Shown here: one piece after another, positions 46,746-54,802 of the stretch
Position numbering within the stretch: the stretch's first letter is position 1
Layout: each line of letters begins with the position of its first letter
DNA from: Caballeronia peredens
Lineage (GTDB): Bacteria > Pseudomonadota > Gammaproteobacteria > Burkholderiales > Burkholderiaceae
Direction: 5' to 3'
DNA: 64,000 nucleotides
Assembly: GCA_001544595.2 (NCBI GenBank)
Contig: FCOH02000004.1
Location: 310,001-374,000 of the forward strand
The notes under the pieces: model-generated
The model's database searches: none
Seen by the model: only the letters and a program-made list of their open reading frames with translations
Told to the model about the DNA's origin: nothing
Made by a program: the position numbers and the translations under genes

Positions 46746-47357
46746 TCAGATCACCGGCACGGTATCCACGAACGATTGCCGTTGCGCGAGGCGCGCATGG
46801 AACTTGTCGAGACTCGGATGCGCGTCGCGCCAGTTCAGGTCCGGCATGCGCAAATCGAGATAGCCGAGCGCGCAGCCGCAGGCGATATCCGCGAGCGTGA
46901 AGCGGTTCGCCGAACACCATTGCTTCGAGCCCAGCCCGCGCGACATGGCACGCAGGCCGTCTTCCACCTTGAGCCGCTGACGCGCGAGCCACGATTCGCT
47001 GCGGTGCGCCTCGTCGCGCAGTGTGCCTTCGAGACGGATCAGCACGGCGGCATCGAGCATGCCGTCGGCGAGCGCTTCCCAGCAACGAACTTCGGTGCGC
47101 TCGCGCCGCTCCTGCGGCAGCAGCTTGCCGACGGGCGTGAGCGTATCGACGAATTCGCAGATGACGCGCGAATCGAACACGGCTTCACCGTCGTCGAGAA
47201 TCAGACAGGGGACCTTGCCGAGCGGGTTGTAGTCGTGAATCTTCGAATCGGATGCCCAGACGTCCTCGAGCAGCAGTTCGCAATCGATCTTCTTTTCCGC
47301 CATGACGATCCGCACCTTGCGGACGAACGGGCTGGTGTGCGAACCGATTAGTTTCAT
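46746..47357 (-). CDS. Glutathione S-transferase family protein
   Basis: A 203-residue GST. The N-terminal thioredoxin-like half starts MKLIGSHTSPFVRKVRIVMAE, with the serine of the SPFVRK motif as the likely glutathione-activating residue and the cis-proline in GKVPCLIL; ESR-type glutathione binding appears as FDSRVICEF. The helical C-terminal half has FTLADIACGCALGYLD. The closest pattern is the YibF/YfcF-like bacterial group. An ATG one codon upstream is equally possible. The 514-residue frame that runs on upstream is only an antisense shadow of pqiC. Confidence 0.92.
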   Translation of the reverse strand: MKLIGSHTSPFVRKVRIVMAEKKIDCELLLEDVWASDSKIHDYNPLGKVPCLILDDGEAVFDSRVICEFVDTLTPVGKLLPQERRERTEVRCWEALADGMLDAAVLIRLEGTLRDEAHRSESWLARQRLKVEDGLRAMSRGLGSKQWCSANRFTLADIACGCALGYLDLRMPDLNWRDAHPSLDKFHARLAQRQSFVDTVPVI

Positions 47358-47521
47358 CATCTTTTCTTCGGTTGATTCAGAATTTCGGGCGACGACGATC
47401 TTAACCGGGCGCGCACGATGCATTCGCAAATTTCGAGACGAGCGCAGCCTATGGTGTCGCCTGCCGACAACATGGGTTTCTCGCTGGCCCGCGCCCGGCC
47501 CCGCACCGGACGCGGCGCGGT

Positions 47522-48223
47522 TCACTGCGCGCTGGCCGTCGACGCTGCGCCGGTGGAGGGGCACGGCAACACCGGCGCGGCGGCCGGTTTGACGCTCGCC
47601 GCGGCTTTGCCCTTCGACGAAGCAGCCGCCGAAGCCGCCGCCGGCGGCAGCGAGGCGAGGCTGCGCATGCCGGCCGAAATGGCGGAAGCGAGCTCGTCCA
47701 CTGCCTTGCGATGCCCGCCGACGAGCGCGTCGTAGCCCGATCCGACGCGTTCCTGCGCGACCGTCCGGCAGGTCAGCACGGTGTCCGAGCCGACGGCGCG
47801 CACGCTCCACACGGCGTCGATGACCGCCTGCGAATCCGGCCACGACTCGAAGCGCTGCACATTGACCTTCACCCGATACACCGGCACGGATGCCGGATGC
47901 GGCGTGTTGTAGACGTCGATTGCGCCGAGCTGCTGCGTGAGATCGGCGGACAGCGCGCGCCGCACTTCGTCGGCGGGCAGCGACGCCCAGCGGTTTTCCT
48001 CCAGCACCTGAACCTGCGCCGGACTCGTCTGCACGACCAACTGGTTGCGCGCGACCTGCTGCGGCATGTCGACGGGCGCCAGCTCGAAAAAGAACGCGGC
48101 CGGCGTCGACGGCACGGGCCGTGTGTCGCCGCCGCCGAGCGTGTAGAAACGGCTCGTCGGCGAAGCGCAGGCGGCGAGCAGCGCGGCCGCGCCAAGGGTC
48201 GTCATCAACGCGCCGAACTTCAT
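47522..48223 (-). CDS. pqiC: PqiC-type outer-membrane lipoprotein
   Basis: A 233-residue lipoprotein of the ABC-type transport auxiliary family. The signal MKFGALMTTLGAAALLAAC ends at the acylated cysteine at 19, followed by SPTSRFYTL, which is diagnostic. The body has QLVVQTSPAQVQVLEENRW. The C-terminal 40 residues are Ala-, Ser- and Pro-rich and longer than in E. coli PqiC. It forms the outer-membrane end of the Pqi lipid bridge. Its start overlaps the pqiB stop by four bases. Confidence 0.9.
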   Translation of the reverse strand: MKFGALMTTLGAAALLAACASPTSRFYTLGGGDTRPVPSTPAAFFFELAPVDMPQQVARNQLVVQTSPAQVQVLEENRWASLPADEVRRALSADLTQQLGAIDVYNTPHPASVPVYRVKVNVQRFESWPDSQAVIDAVWSVRAVGSDTVLTCRTVAQERVGSGYDALVGGHRKAVDELASAISAGMRSLASLPPAAASAAASSKGKAAASVKPAAAPVLPCPSTGAASTASAQ

Positions 48224-49899
48224 GGTTTGTCTCCCGATTTACCGCGCAAGAGCGATTCCGGATGGCGTTCCAGATAATCCGCGAGCGCATTGAGCGATTG
48301 AAGCGTGCGCGTGAGTTCCTGCATCGCCTGACGTGTGTCCGATTGAATCGGCGAGTCCGATTGCAGCGTCGACTGCGCCTGATTGAAAGTCTTCTTTGCT
48401 TCCGTGAGCGTGTCGCGCATCTCGGGGATGACTTCCTTGTCGAGCCTGTCGAAAAGCGCGTTGGCGTTCTTCAGCGAGCCGTTCAGGTTCGTGCCGATCT
48501 GATCGAACGGAATCTTGTCGATCTTGCGCGCGATATCGGCGATCTGCAGTTGCAGTTCGTCGAGCGTGTTCGGAACCGTGGGCAGCTCGATCGGATCGGC
48601 GCTGGCGCTGACCTTCGCGGGCGCCGCCTTCGGGAAGAAGTCGAGCGCGACATACAACTGGCTCGTCAGCAGGTTGCCGGTGCGCAACTGGCCGCGCAGA
48701 CCGCGCTTCACGAGCAGTTCCAGCATGTCCTGGCTCGCCGACGTGCCTTGCTCCGGCAACGCGTGTTTCGCGCGCTTGCCGAGCCGATCGGGATAGAGGT
48801 CGATCGTGACCGGCATCATGAACGAATGCGACTTCGAGTCGTATTGCACGCCGATGCCCGTGACCTGACCCAGCACGATGCCGCGGAAATCGACCGGCGC
48901 GCCGACCGACAGACCGCGCAGCGACTGATTGAAGTTCATCACGACATGCACCGCCTGGCCGTCCGGATCGCGCATCGCGTCCGCCTGATCGGAAGCGAGC
49001 CGGAAGGTCGCGTTGTTCTGCGCCTGCGGGCCGGGCTGCTGGTTCGGCGGCGTCTGGAAGGCGATGCCGCCGAGCACGACCGTCGCGAGCGATTGCGTGT
49101 TGAGCGTGAAGCCGCTCGAATCGAGCCGCAGATCGACGCCGCTCGCATGCCACCAGCGCGAATTGGTGCCGATGTACTGATCGTAAGGCGCGTTGACGAA
49201 CACCTGCAGCGTGACGCCGGTGCCGTCCTTGTCGAGCGAGAACGCGGCGACCTGCCCGACCTGCACGCGCCGGTAATAGACCGGCGAGCCGATGTCGAGC
49301 GAGCCGAGCGATTCGCCGTGCAGCGTGAAGGTGTGGCCCTTCTGGTCGCCGGTCACCGCGGGCGGCGTTTCGAGGCCGACGAAGTACGTCTGATCTTCGG
49401 CCGACTTGCCCGCATCGACGCCGATATACGCGCCCGACAGAAGCGTCGAGAGGCCGGTCACGCCGCTTGCCGCCACGCGCGGGCGCACGACCCAGAAGCG
49501 CGTGTCCTTCACGGCGAAATCGGTGGCTTCCTTGGTGAGCTGCACGTCGACGAGCACGCGCGAATGATCCTTCGACAGCGTGATGCTCTTGACCGTGCCG
49601 ATATCGACGTCCTTGAACTTCACCTTCGTCTTGCCGGGCTCGAGCCCTTCCGCGCTGACGAAGCTGATCGTGACGGTCGGTCCGCGGCTCGACACCGTCT
49701 TCACGACCAGAATCACGCCGATCAATGCCGCGACGAGCGGAATCACCCAGACGAGCGACGGCAGCCAGCGGCTGCGCGGTTCGATCACGGGCTCGGGCAG
49801 GTTCGGCGGCAGGCCGCCGCCCTGGCGACCGTCGCCGCCGCTGGCACTGGCGGGCGGCGCTGGCTGCTTCGGGTCGTTCGGACCTCGGGCGTCAGTCAT
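48220..49899 (-). CDS. pqiB: Intermembrane transport protein PqiB (MCE protein)
   Basis: A 559-residue protein with one N-terminal membrane helix (about 40-60) and three MCE/MlaD domains (about 65-160, 180-275 and 310-410), then a long helical tail that in E. coli builds a tunnel across the periplasm. The ATG at 49899 (MTDARGPNDPK) is chosen; a proline-, glycine-rich cytoplasmic stretch precedes the helix. It overlaps the second pqiA gene by eight bases and pqiC by four, so the four pqi genes are one coupled operon. Confidence 0.94.
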   Translation of the reverse strand: MTDARGPNDPKQPAPPASASGGDGRQGGGLPPNLPEPVIEPRSRWLPSLVWVIPLVAALIGVILVVKTVSSRGPTVTISFVSAEGLEPGKTKVKFKDVDIGTVKSITLSKDHSRVLVDVQLTKEATDFAVKDTRFWVVRPRVAASGVTGLSTLLSGAYIGVDAGKSAEDQTYFVGLETPPAVTGDQKGHTFTLHGESLGSLDIGSPVYYRRVQVGQVAAFSLDKDGTGVTLQVFVNAPYDQYIGTNSRWWHASGVDLRLDSSGFTLNTQSLATVVLGGIAFQTPPNQQPGPQAQNNATFRLASDQADAMRDPDGQAVHVVMNFNQSLRGLSVGAPVDFRGIVLGQVTGIGVQYDSKSHSFMMPVTIDLYPDRLGKRAKHALPEQGTSASQDMLELLVKRGLRGQLRTGNLLTSQLYVALDFFPKAAPAKVSASADPIELPTVPNTLDELQLQIADIARKIDKIPFDQIGTNLNGSLKNANALFDRLDKEVIPEMRDTLTEAKKTFNQAQSTLQSDSPIQSDTRQAMQELTRTLQSLNALADYLERHPESLLRGKSGDKP

Positions 49900-50581
49900 A
49901 TTTCTTTCCTGATGGTTCGATGTTGTCCCACATGAGGCGCGGGTCAAATTGCATGGACGCGATCATCGTCAACACCACCACGGACGCGAACGCGAGCGCG
50001 CCCGGCCCCGGCGTGATGACGGCGAGCGACTTGAAGCGCACGAGCGCGATCGTGAGCGTGATCACGAAGACATCGAGCATCGACCAGCGGCCGATGCCCT
50101 CGACGATGCGAAACAGCGTCGTGCGCTGACGCGGACGCCAGACGGAGCGCCGCTGCACGCTGATGACGAGAAAGCCGAGCGTCACGAGCTTGAGCATCGG
50201 CACGAGAATGCTGGCGACGAAGATCACCGCCGCGAGCGGATAGTCGCCGTCGTTCCAGAACAGCGCGACACCGCTCAGGATGGTGTCGTCCTCGGAGCCG
50301 AGAATCGACGACGTGTGCATGATCGGAAACAGGTTCGCCGGGATATAGAGAATCGCCGCGCTGATGAGCAGCGCCCACGTGCGCGCGACGCTGTCCGGGT
50401 GACGCCGGTGCACGATCGCGTCGCAGCGCGTGCAGCGCTGCTTCTCGACGGTGCGCGCGAGCGGCTGCACGAGTCCGCACGCATGACAGGCGACGACGTT
50501 CGCGCGCGACGCCGTCGTGTAGTGCATCTCGGACACCGGCTCGGCGCTTGCCGGATCGATGGGATCGACGGGATTGCTCAC
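49892..50581 (-). CDS. pqiA: PqiA-domain protein, second copy
   Basis: A 229-residue inner-membrane protein with a zinc-ribbon-like N-terminus (VACHACGLVQ, RCTRCDAIV) and four membrane helices. It equals one half of E. coli PqiA. The start is GTG at 50581, overlapping the stop of the first PqiA gene as GTGA; the frame open to 51163 is rejected. PqiA is thought to supply lipid or energy coupling to PqiB. Confidence 0.9.
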   Translation of the reverse strand: MSNPVDPIDPASAEPVSEMHYTTASRANVVACHACGLVQPLARTVEKQRCTRCDAIVHRRHPDSVARTWALLISAAILYIPANLFPIMHTSSILGSEDDTILSGVALFWNDGDYPLAAVIFVASILVPMLKLVTLGFLVISVQRRSVWRPRQRTTLFRIVEGIGRWSMLDVFVITLTIALVRFKSLAVITPGPGALAFASVVVLTMIASMQFDPRLMWDNIEPSGKKYD

Positions 50582-51255
50582 GATTTCTGCCTCGCGTCGG
50601 TCGGAACGGGCGGGGCGCCGTCGCGTCGCGCGACTTCGCGCGGCCCGAGCCGGCTCGCGATGTCCCACAGCGCGCGCGGATCGAAGCTCACGACGACCGC
50701 GAACATCAACGTCAGCGCGCCGAAAGCGAAGAGCGCCGCTTCGGGAATCACGCGCGCGATGCTGACCATCTTCACGAGCGTGACGAGTACCCCGAGCATG
50801 AACACTTCGATCATGCCCCATGGCCGCACGAACTGGATCATGCGCAAAAGTCCGTTGAAGCCCGGCGGAACATGACCCGCGCGCAGCGGCAGCAACACGT
50901 AGAGCAGCGCGATCAGCTCGCACAGCGGGAACAGGATCGTCGAGCAGAAGACGAGCACGGCCATGACTTCCATCTGCTCGTTCCACAACGCGACGATCGC
51001 GCCGATCAGCGTGGTGTCCGAAGTGAGCCCGTTTGCATCGAGCTCGACGATGGGAAAGGCCTGCGCGATGACGAACGTGACCAGCGCGGCCAGCGTCATC
51101 GCGCAAATCTTGTCGAGGTTCGATGAAATACTGCGATAAAGCAGCGAACCGCAGCGCGGACATTTCGCCGACGTGCGGTTGGGCAATTCACGTTTTTTGA
51201 AAAGCGCGTCGCATTCGTGACACGCGATCAGTTCGTCCGGTTCGTTCGCGTTCAT
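50578..51255 (-). CDS. pqiA: PqiA-domain protein, first copy
   Basis: A 225-residue inner-membrane protein with a CxxC-CxxC ribbon (IACHECDALFKK and AKCPRCGSLLYR) and four membrane segments. It corresponds to the other half of E. coli PqiA, which is a single protein with two such domains. The start is ATG 51255 (MNANEPDEL). It is the first gene of the pqi operon. Confidence 0.9.
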   Translation of the reverse strand: MNANEPDELIACHECDALFKKRELPNRTSAKCPRCGSLLYRSISSNLDKICAMTLAALVTFVIAQAFPIVELDANGLTSDTTLIGAIVALWNEQMEVMAVLVFCSTILFPLCELIALLYVLLPLRAGHVPPGFNGLLRMIQFVRPWGMIEVFMLGVLVTLVKMVSIARVIPEAALFAFGALTLMFAVVVSFDPRALWDIASRLGPREVARRDGAPPVPTDARQKS

Positions 51256-51703
51256 GGTCGAAGCCCGAATGGTGTCGAGCAAATATGTCGGGCGCCGCGA
51301 GGACCGGCTCCGACGGAGCTTAGCAAGCGCCGGGCCAGCGCGAAAGGAATCAGCATGGTATCAAATGGCGAATATCTGGCGGATCGATCGTGCCGCGTGC
51401 GGGCCGGCGGAATGAATCTGCGTGTCCGCTCGTTAATACCTTGATGCCGGAATCGCGCGCGGTCCGTTCCGCTTCGTCGCGCATTCATCGACCGTTGCAT
51501 GCGTGGAATAGTTCGTTGCACGGACGGCATTCCGGTCACCCCGACGGGCCGCAAAGCCCCGCCGGGCCTGGCTTGCGGCGCGCGCGCCCAGTATTTTCGA
51601 GCGCGCTGGCAAGAAACCGGCGTTGAGGTAGCATGGCGGCCTTGAATACCCGTCGTTCTTCGAAGACGGGCCGAAAGACATCGAAACCTCGAGTGAAAGC
51701 ACT
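51256..51703. other. Divergent intergenic region between pqiA and the cytochrome b561 gene
   Basis: These 448 bases carry both promoters. Short frames exist on both strands but none has a convincing ribosome site or protein-like composition. I find no terminator, RNA or repeat. Confidence 0.4.
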
Positions 51704-52273
51704 ATGGAAAGCAGCGCACGCATCGCGACGGCCGCGCCGGAGCAAAGCTATAGCGCCACGGCGATCGGTCTGCACTGGCTGATCGCGTTGTTGATCGTGT
51801 GCGGTTTCTACCTCGGCTGGATCATGACCGACATTCCGGGCATCACGCCGACCAAGCTCAAGTACTTCTCGTGGCACAAGTGGATCGGCGTGACCGTGTT
51901 CGCGCTCGCCGTGCTGCGCCTGCTCTGGCGCGTCACGCATCGCGCGCCCCCGATGCCCGACGGCATGCCGCGCTGGCAGCAGGGCGCGGCGCATCTCACG
52001 CATTTCCTGCTCTACGCGCTGATGCTCGTCATTCCCGCGTCAGGCTATCTGTACAGTTCGGCGGCGGGCCTGCAGGTCGTGTACCTCGGCGTGCTGCCGT
52101 TGCCGACGATCATCGGTCCGGACAAGGCGCTGAAGGCGACGCTGCGTATCGTGCATATCGCGCTGAACTATACGCTGCTGTTCTTCGTCGTCATGCACGT
52201 GCTCGCTGCGCTGAAGCACCATTTCCTCGATCGGGACGGTTTGCTCGGGCGCATGCTGCCGTTTCTCCGCTAG
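51704..52273 (+). CDS. Cytochrome b561 (YceJ-like)
   Basis: A 189-residue di-heme membrane protein with four helices. Histidine ligands are likely those in AIGLHWLIALL, YFSWHKWIGV, the GAAHLTHFLLY helix, and RIVHIALNYTLLFFVVMHVLAAL. It passes electrons from quinol. It stands just upstream of two YceI-family genes, the YceJ-YceI pairing known in E. coli. Confidence 0.92.
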   Translation: MESSARIATAAPEQSYSATAIGLHWLIALLIVCGFYLGWIMTDIPGITPTKLKYFSWHKWIGVTVFALAVLRLLWRVTHRAPPMPDGMPRWQQGAAHLTHFLLYALMLVIPASGYLYSSAAGLQVVYLGVLPLPTIIGPDKALKATLRIVHIALNYTLLFFVVMHVLAALKHHFLDRDGLLGRMLPFLR

Positions 52274-52401
52274 GCGCGCTGGTTCGTTGCAATTGTTTCC
52301 TGGCCGTTGGCCGAGCGTTTCCCGGCGGCTGATAGTTCTCGCGTTCTTTTGATTTCCAATACTGGTTTGCTGATTTGAACCGCGTTTTGAATAGGGCACA
52401 C

Positions 52402-52959
52402 ATGAAAGTGAAACTCAATCGTTGGATGCTGGCGACGGCGGCATCGCTCGCCCTGGTTGCGGCGGCGCAAGCGCAAGTGGACATGAGCAAGAGCTCGGTG
52501 GTCGCCACTTCGAAGCAGATGAACGTGCCCACCGACGGCAAGTTCAACAAGTTCACCGCGCAGATCGCGTTCGATCCGGCGAAGCCTGCGGCGGGCACGG
52601 CGAACATCACGATCGACACCGGCAGCTACGACCTGGGCGACGACGAATACAACAAGCAGGTGCGCGGCGCGGAATGGTTCGATGCGGGCAAGTTCCCGAC
52701 CGCGACTTTCGTCTCCAGCGCGATCGCGCCGGCCGGCGCCAACAAGTACAACGTGACCGGCAAGATCACGATCAAGGGCAAGTCGCAGACGGTCACGGTG
52801 CCGGTGACGGTCACGCAGCAGGGCGCGACCGAAACGTTCGACGGCGCGCTGCCGATCAAGCGCACCCAGTTCGATGTCGGAACGGGTGAGTGGAAGGATA
52901 CGTCGATCGTCGCGGACGACGTCGTCATCAAGTTTCATATCGTCGCCGCAAAGAAGTGA
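52402..52959 (+). CDS. YceI family periplasmic protein, copy 1
   Basis: A 185-residue lipocalin-like protein. A signal peptide ends at [11 protein letters not shown] (about residue 25). The YceI core is seen in [33 protein letters not shown] and the [20 protein letters not shown] end. Relatives bind isoprenoid quinones in a beta-barrel. The ATG at 52402 is preferred over an upstream start. It lacks the usual SxxxFxxxH opening of the family and is shorter in the middle. Confidence 0.88.
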   Translation: MKVKLNRWMLATAASLALVAAAQAQVDMSKSSVVATSKQMNVPTDGKFNKFTAQIAFDPAKPAAGTANITIDTGSYDLGDDEYNKQVRGAEWFDAGKFPTATFVSSAIAPAGANKYNVTGKITIKGKSQTVTVPVTVTQQGATETFDGALPIKRTQFDVGTGEWKDTSIVADDVVIKFHIVAAKK

Positions 52960-53000
52960 GCGGCGCTCACGCGAATCCATCAATCTCACAGGAGAAGAAC

Positions 53001-53579
53001 TTGAAGAAACTTTCGATCATCGCTGCGGGCGCGCTCGCGCTCGGCATGTCCTTCGGCGCGTTTGCTGCCGACACGTATAAGCTCGACCCGAACCACACCT
53101 ATCCGAGCTTCGAGGCCGACCACTTCGGCGGCGTGTCGACGTGGCGCGGCAAGTTCAACAAGAGCAGCGGCGAAGTCGTGCTCGATCGCGCGGCCAAGAC
53201 CGGCACGGTGAACGTGACGATCGACATCACGTCGATCGACACCGGCAACGACAAGCTGAACGAGCATCTGCAGAAGGACGAATTCTTCGATGCCGCCAAG
53301 TTCCCGACCGCGCAATACAAGGGCACGTCGATCAAGTTCGACGGCGACACGCCGAGCGAAGTGGTCGGCACGCTGACGATGCACGGCGTGACCAAGCCGC
53401 TCAATCTGAAGATCGAGCACTTCAAGTGCTTCGTGAACCCGATGATGAAGAAGGAAGTGTGCGGCGTGGAAGCGACCACCACGTTCGATCGCGGCGACTT
53501 CGGAATGGATTACGGCAAGGCGTATGGCTTCAGTCTGAAGACGGTGCTGCATATTCAGGCCGAAGGCGTGAAGCAGTAA
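53001..53579 (+). CDS. YceI family periplasmic protein, copy 2
   Basis: A 192-residue YceI protein with a signal peptide ending at [26 protein letters not shown], the classical family opening. The start is a TTG at 53001, supported by AGGAG seven bases upstream and by the signal peptide sequence; no ATG in frame gives a better protein. It contains [10 protein letters not shown] and [19 protein letters not shown] blocks. It follows copy 1 after 41 bases and a terminator ends the unit. Confidence 0.93.
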   Translation: MKKLSIIAAGALALGMSFGAFAADTYKLDPNHTYPSFEADHFGGVSTWRGKFNKSSGEVVLDRAAKTGTVNVTIDITSIDTGNDKLNEHLQKDEFFDAAKFPTAQYKGTSIKFDGDTPSEVVGTLTMHGVTKPLNLKIEHFKCFVNPMMKKEVCGVEATTTFDRGDFGMDYGKAYGFSLKTVLHIQAEGVKQ

Positions 53580-53596
53580 GTTAGGCGTTGCGAAGT

Positions 53597-53630
53597 AAAA
53601 CGGCCAGTCTGGGAAGACTGGCCGTTTGCT
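53597..53630 (+). terminator. Rho-independent terminator after the YceI genes
   Basis: AAACGGCCAGTCT (53598-53610) and AGACTGGCCGTTT (53615-53627) form a 13-bp stem with a GGGA loop and are followed by TGCTTT. It marks the left edge of the low-GC islet. Confidence 0.88.
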
Positions 53631-53667
53631 TTGAGCCTATCGTTCGGGATCTTATGTTGCATTGATT

Positions 53668-54297
53668 TTAGTGTTTTGCAAAGAGCCTCAAGCAGTGCTG
53701 ATTATCTGTAACCACGCGCTTGTTGTGATTGATATCCCAAACTCCTGGATAAGCATCTTCACGGCAATTGATCTCCCCGCTTGCCGCGACATATTGTCCG
53801 TCGGGCGAAATCGCAGATGAACCGGCCTTGCCGCTTCCGCCAAACGAGTGACGTCTCAATTCTTCTATGCTTTTGCCGCGTAAGTACGCACCCGGAAGAG
53901 TGACGAGATTGGATGATGATCCGAGGTGCGCGACTGTAGCCAGCCAGGTAAATGGTTGAACGGTAACGAAATCAACCGTCACATAAATTCCTCGCGAAAC
54001 ATTGACGTCTGTTAAGAGTCCCATATTATCAGGAATAAACGAAACGCGGACAAGGTGACTGGGAGCACAGCTAAGTAGGGAATCCTTTCTGACAAAACTG
54101 TTGCCCGATATTATCAAGGCATCATTGTCGTAGCTTTCAATGGCATAGTCCGCCGCGGCATCGAGTGTGCACACTCGAATTCGGTCGTTTTCCATGATGC
54201 GAATAGTATTCTTTTCAACTTCGTAATTAGCCTGAGCCAAAGCGGAGCCCGTCACAATGTTCAATAAGATTGCAGTGATATTTTGCAACAAGTTCAC
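53668..54297 (-). CDS. Exported protein of unknown function, possible second immunity protein
   Basis: A 209-residue protein with a signal peptide (MNLLQNITAILLNIVTGSALAQA, cleavage near 23) and four cysteines, two in the last 35 residues. No membrane segment or lipobox is seen. I do not recognise a domain; the blocks AISPDGQYVAASGE and VWDINHNKRVVTD resemble a beta-propeller repeat only loosely. The start is GTG 54297 with AAGGAG seven bases ahead. It is the last gene of the effector cluster, 74 bases after the LprI-like gene, and as a periplasmic protein could protect against the effector. That role is inferred from position only. Confidence 0.7.
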   Translation of the reverse strand: MNLLQNITAILLNIVTGSALAQANYEVEKNTIRIMENDRIRVCTLDAAADYAIESYDNDALIISGNSFVRKDSLLSCAPSHLVRVSFIPDNMGLLTDVNVSRGIYVTVDFVTVQPFTWLATVAHLGSSSNLVTLPGAYLRGKSIEELRRHSFGGSGKAGSSAISPDGQYVAASGEINCREDAYPGVWDINHNKRVVTDNQHCLRLFAKH

Positions 54298-54371
54298 GAA
54301 GGAACTCCTTCTTAATGCCAGTATTCCAGGAATCGCGAATCATCGATATTGTTGCAGGCAAAGAAAAATAA

Positions 54372-54791
54372 CTATTTGCAGCGCTCAGATAGCAACTGGA
54401 ACGTCGAAAGTCTCTGTTGTGCGAAATGTAAGACTAGTTCGTCGCTCAACCACCCTGGTCTGGATTCGGTCTTATACCTTAGAGATTCTGTCCATTGAGA
54501 AGAGGCTTTGGAATAGTCTTCCGCAATCGCCGTGCAGTATGAACCTCGCTTTCTGATTTCCGCCAAAAGTGCATCAGACTTCGTGTTCAGATCCGATACG
54601 GCCTCATCGTAGCATTGTCGCAATATCATGCCGCAGCCGGAATTGCAGTTAGATCTTTCGTGCTTCGTGCGCTGCATGCAACTTGCGAATGCGTCTCCGT
54701 GGATGCTCGCTGCCATGGTAGTGCCGGCGATCCAATTGGGCGCGAAGATGAGTACGCAGGAAACGAAATTTCTGACATGAGACGAAAGCAT
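54372..54791 (-). CDS. LprI-like exported protein, candidate lysozyme-inhibitor immunity protein
   Basis: A 139-residue exported protein. A signal peptide ends near TMAAS (about residue 29), and six cysteines follow at 38, 49, 53, 60, 86 and 138, so disulfides are likely. The patterns CxxxTxxxxxxNC, then a DLNTKSDALLAEI helix, a Q-W near residue 100 and a final cysteine recall the LprI/DUF1311 lysozyme-inhibitor fold. The ribosome site TAAGGAGG includes the effector's own stop codon, so translation is coupled and the gap is 11 bases. A periplasmic lysozyme inhibitor directly after a lysozyme-domain effector fits an immunity protein. Family match is by pattern only. Confidence 0.75.
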   Translation of the reverse strand: MLSSHVRNFVSCVLIFAPNWIAGTTMAASIHGDAFASCMQRTKHERSNCNSGCGMILRQCYDEAVSDLNTKSDALLAEIRKRGSYCTAIAEDYSKASSQWTESLRYKTESRPGWLSDELVLHFAQQRLSTFQLLSERCK

Positions 54792-54802
54792 ATGTTTCCT
54801 CC

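Noticed and set aside
46544..46900. Short plus-strand frames next to the GST gene
   Set aside because: Only about 30 residues look protein-like and the rest is GST shadow; at most a gene remnant.
46746..48290. A 514-residue frame that would join GST to an upstream domain
   Set aside because: The upstream part is Arg- and Ala-rich shadow of pqiC; the GST proper begins at 47357 with the family N-terminus.
49892..51163. A 423-residue PqiA as one protein
   Set aside because: The upstream half of this frame is low-complexity shadow; the true first domain is in a different frame (50578-51255).
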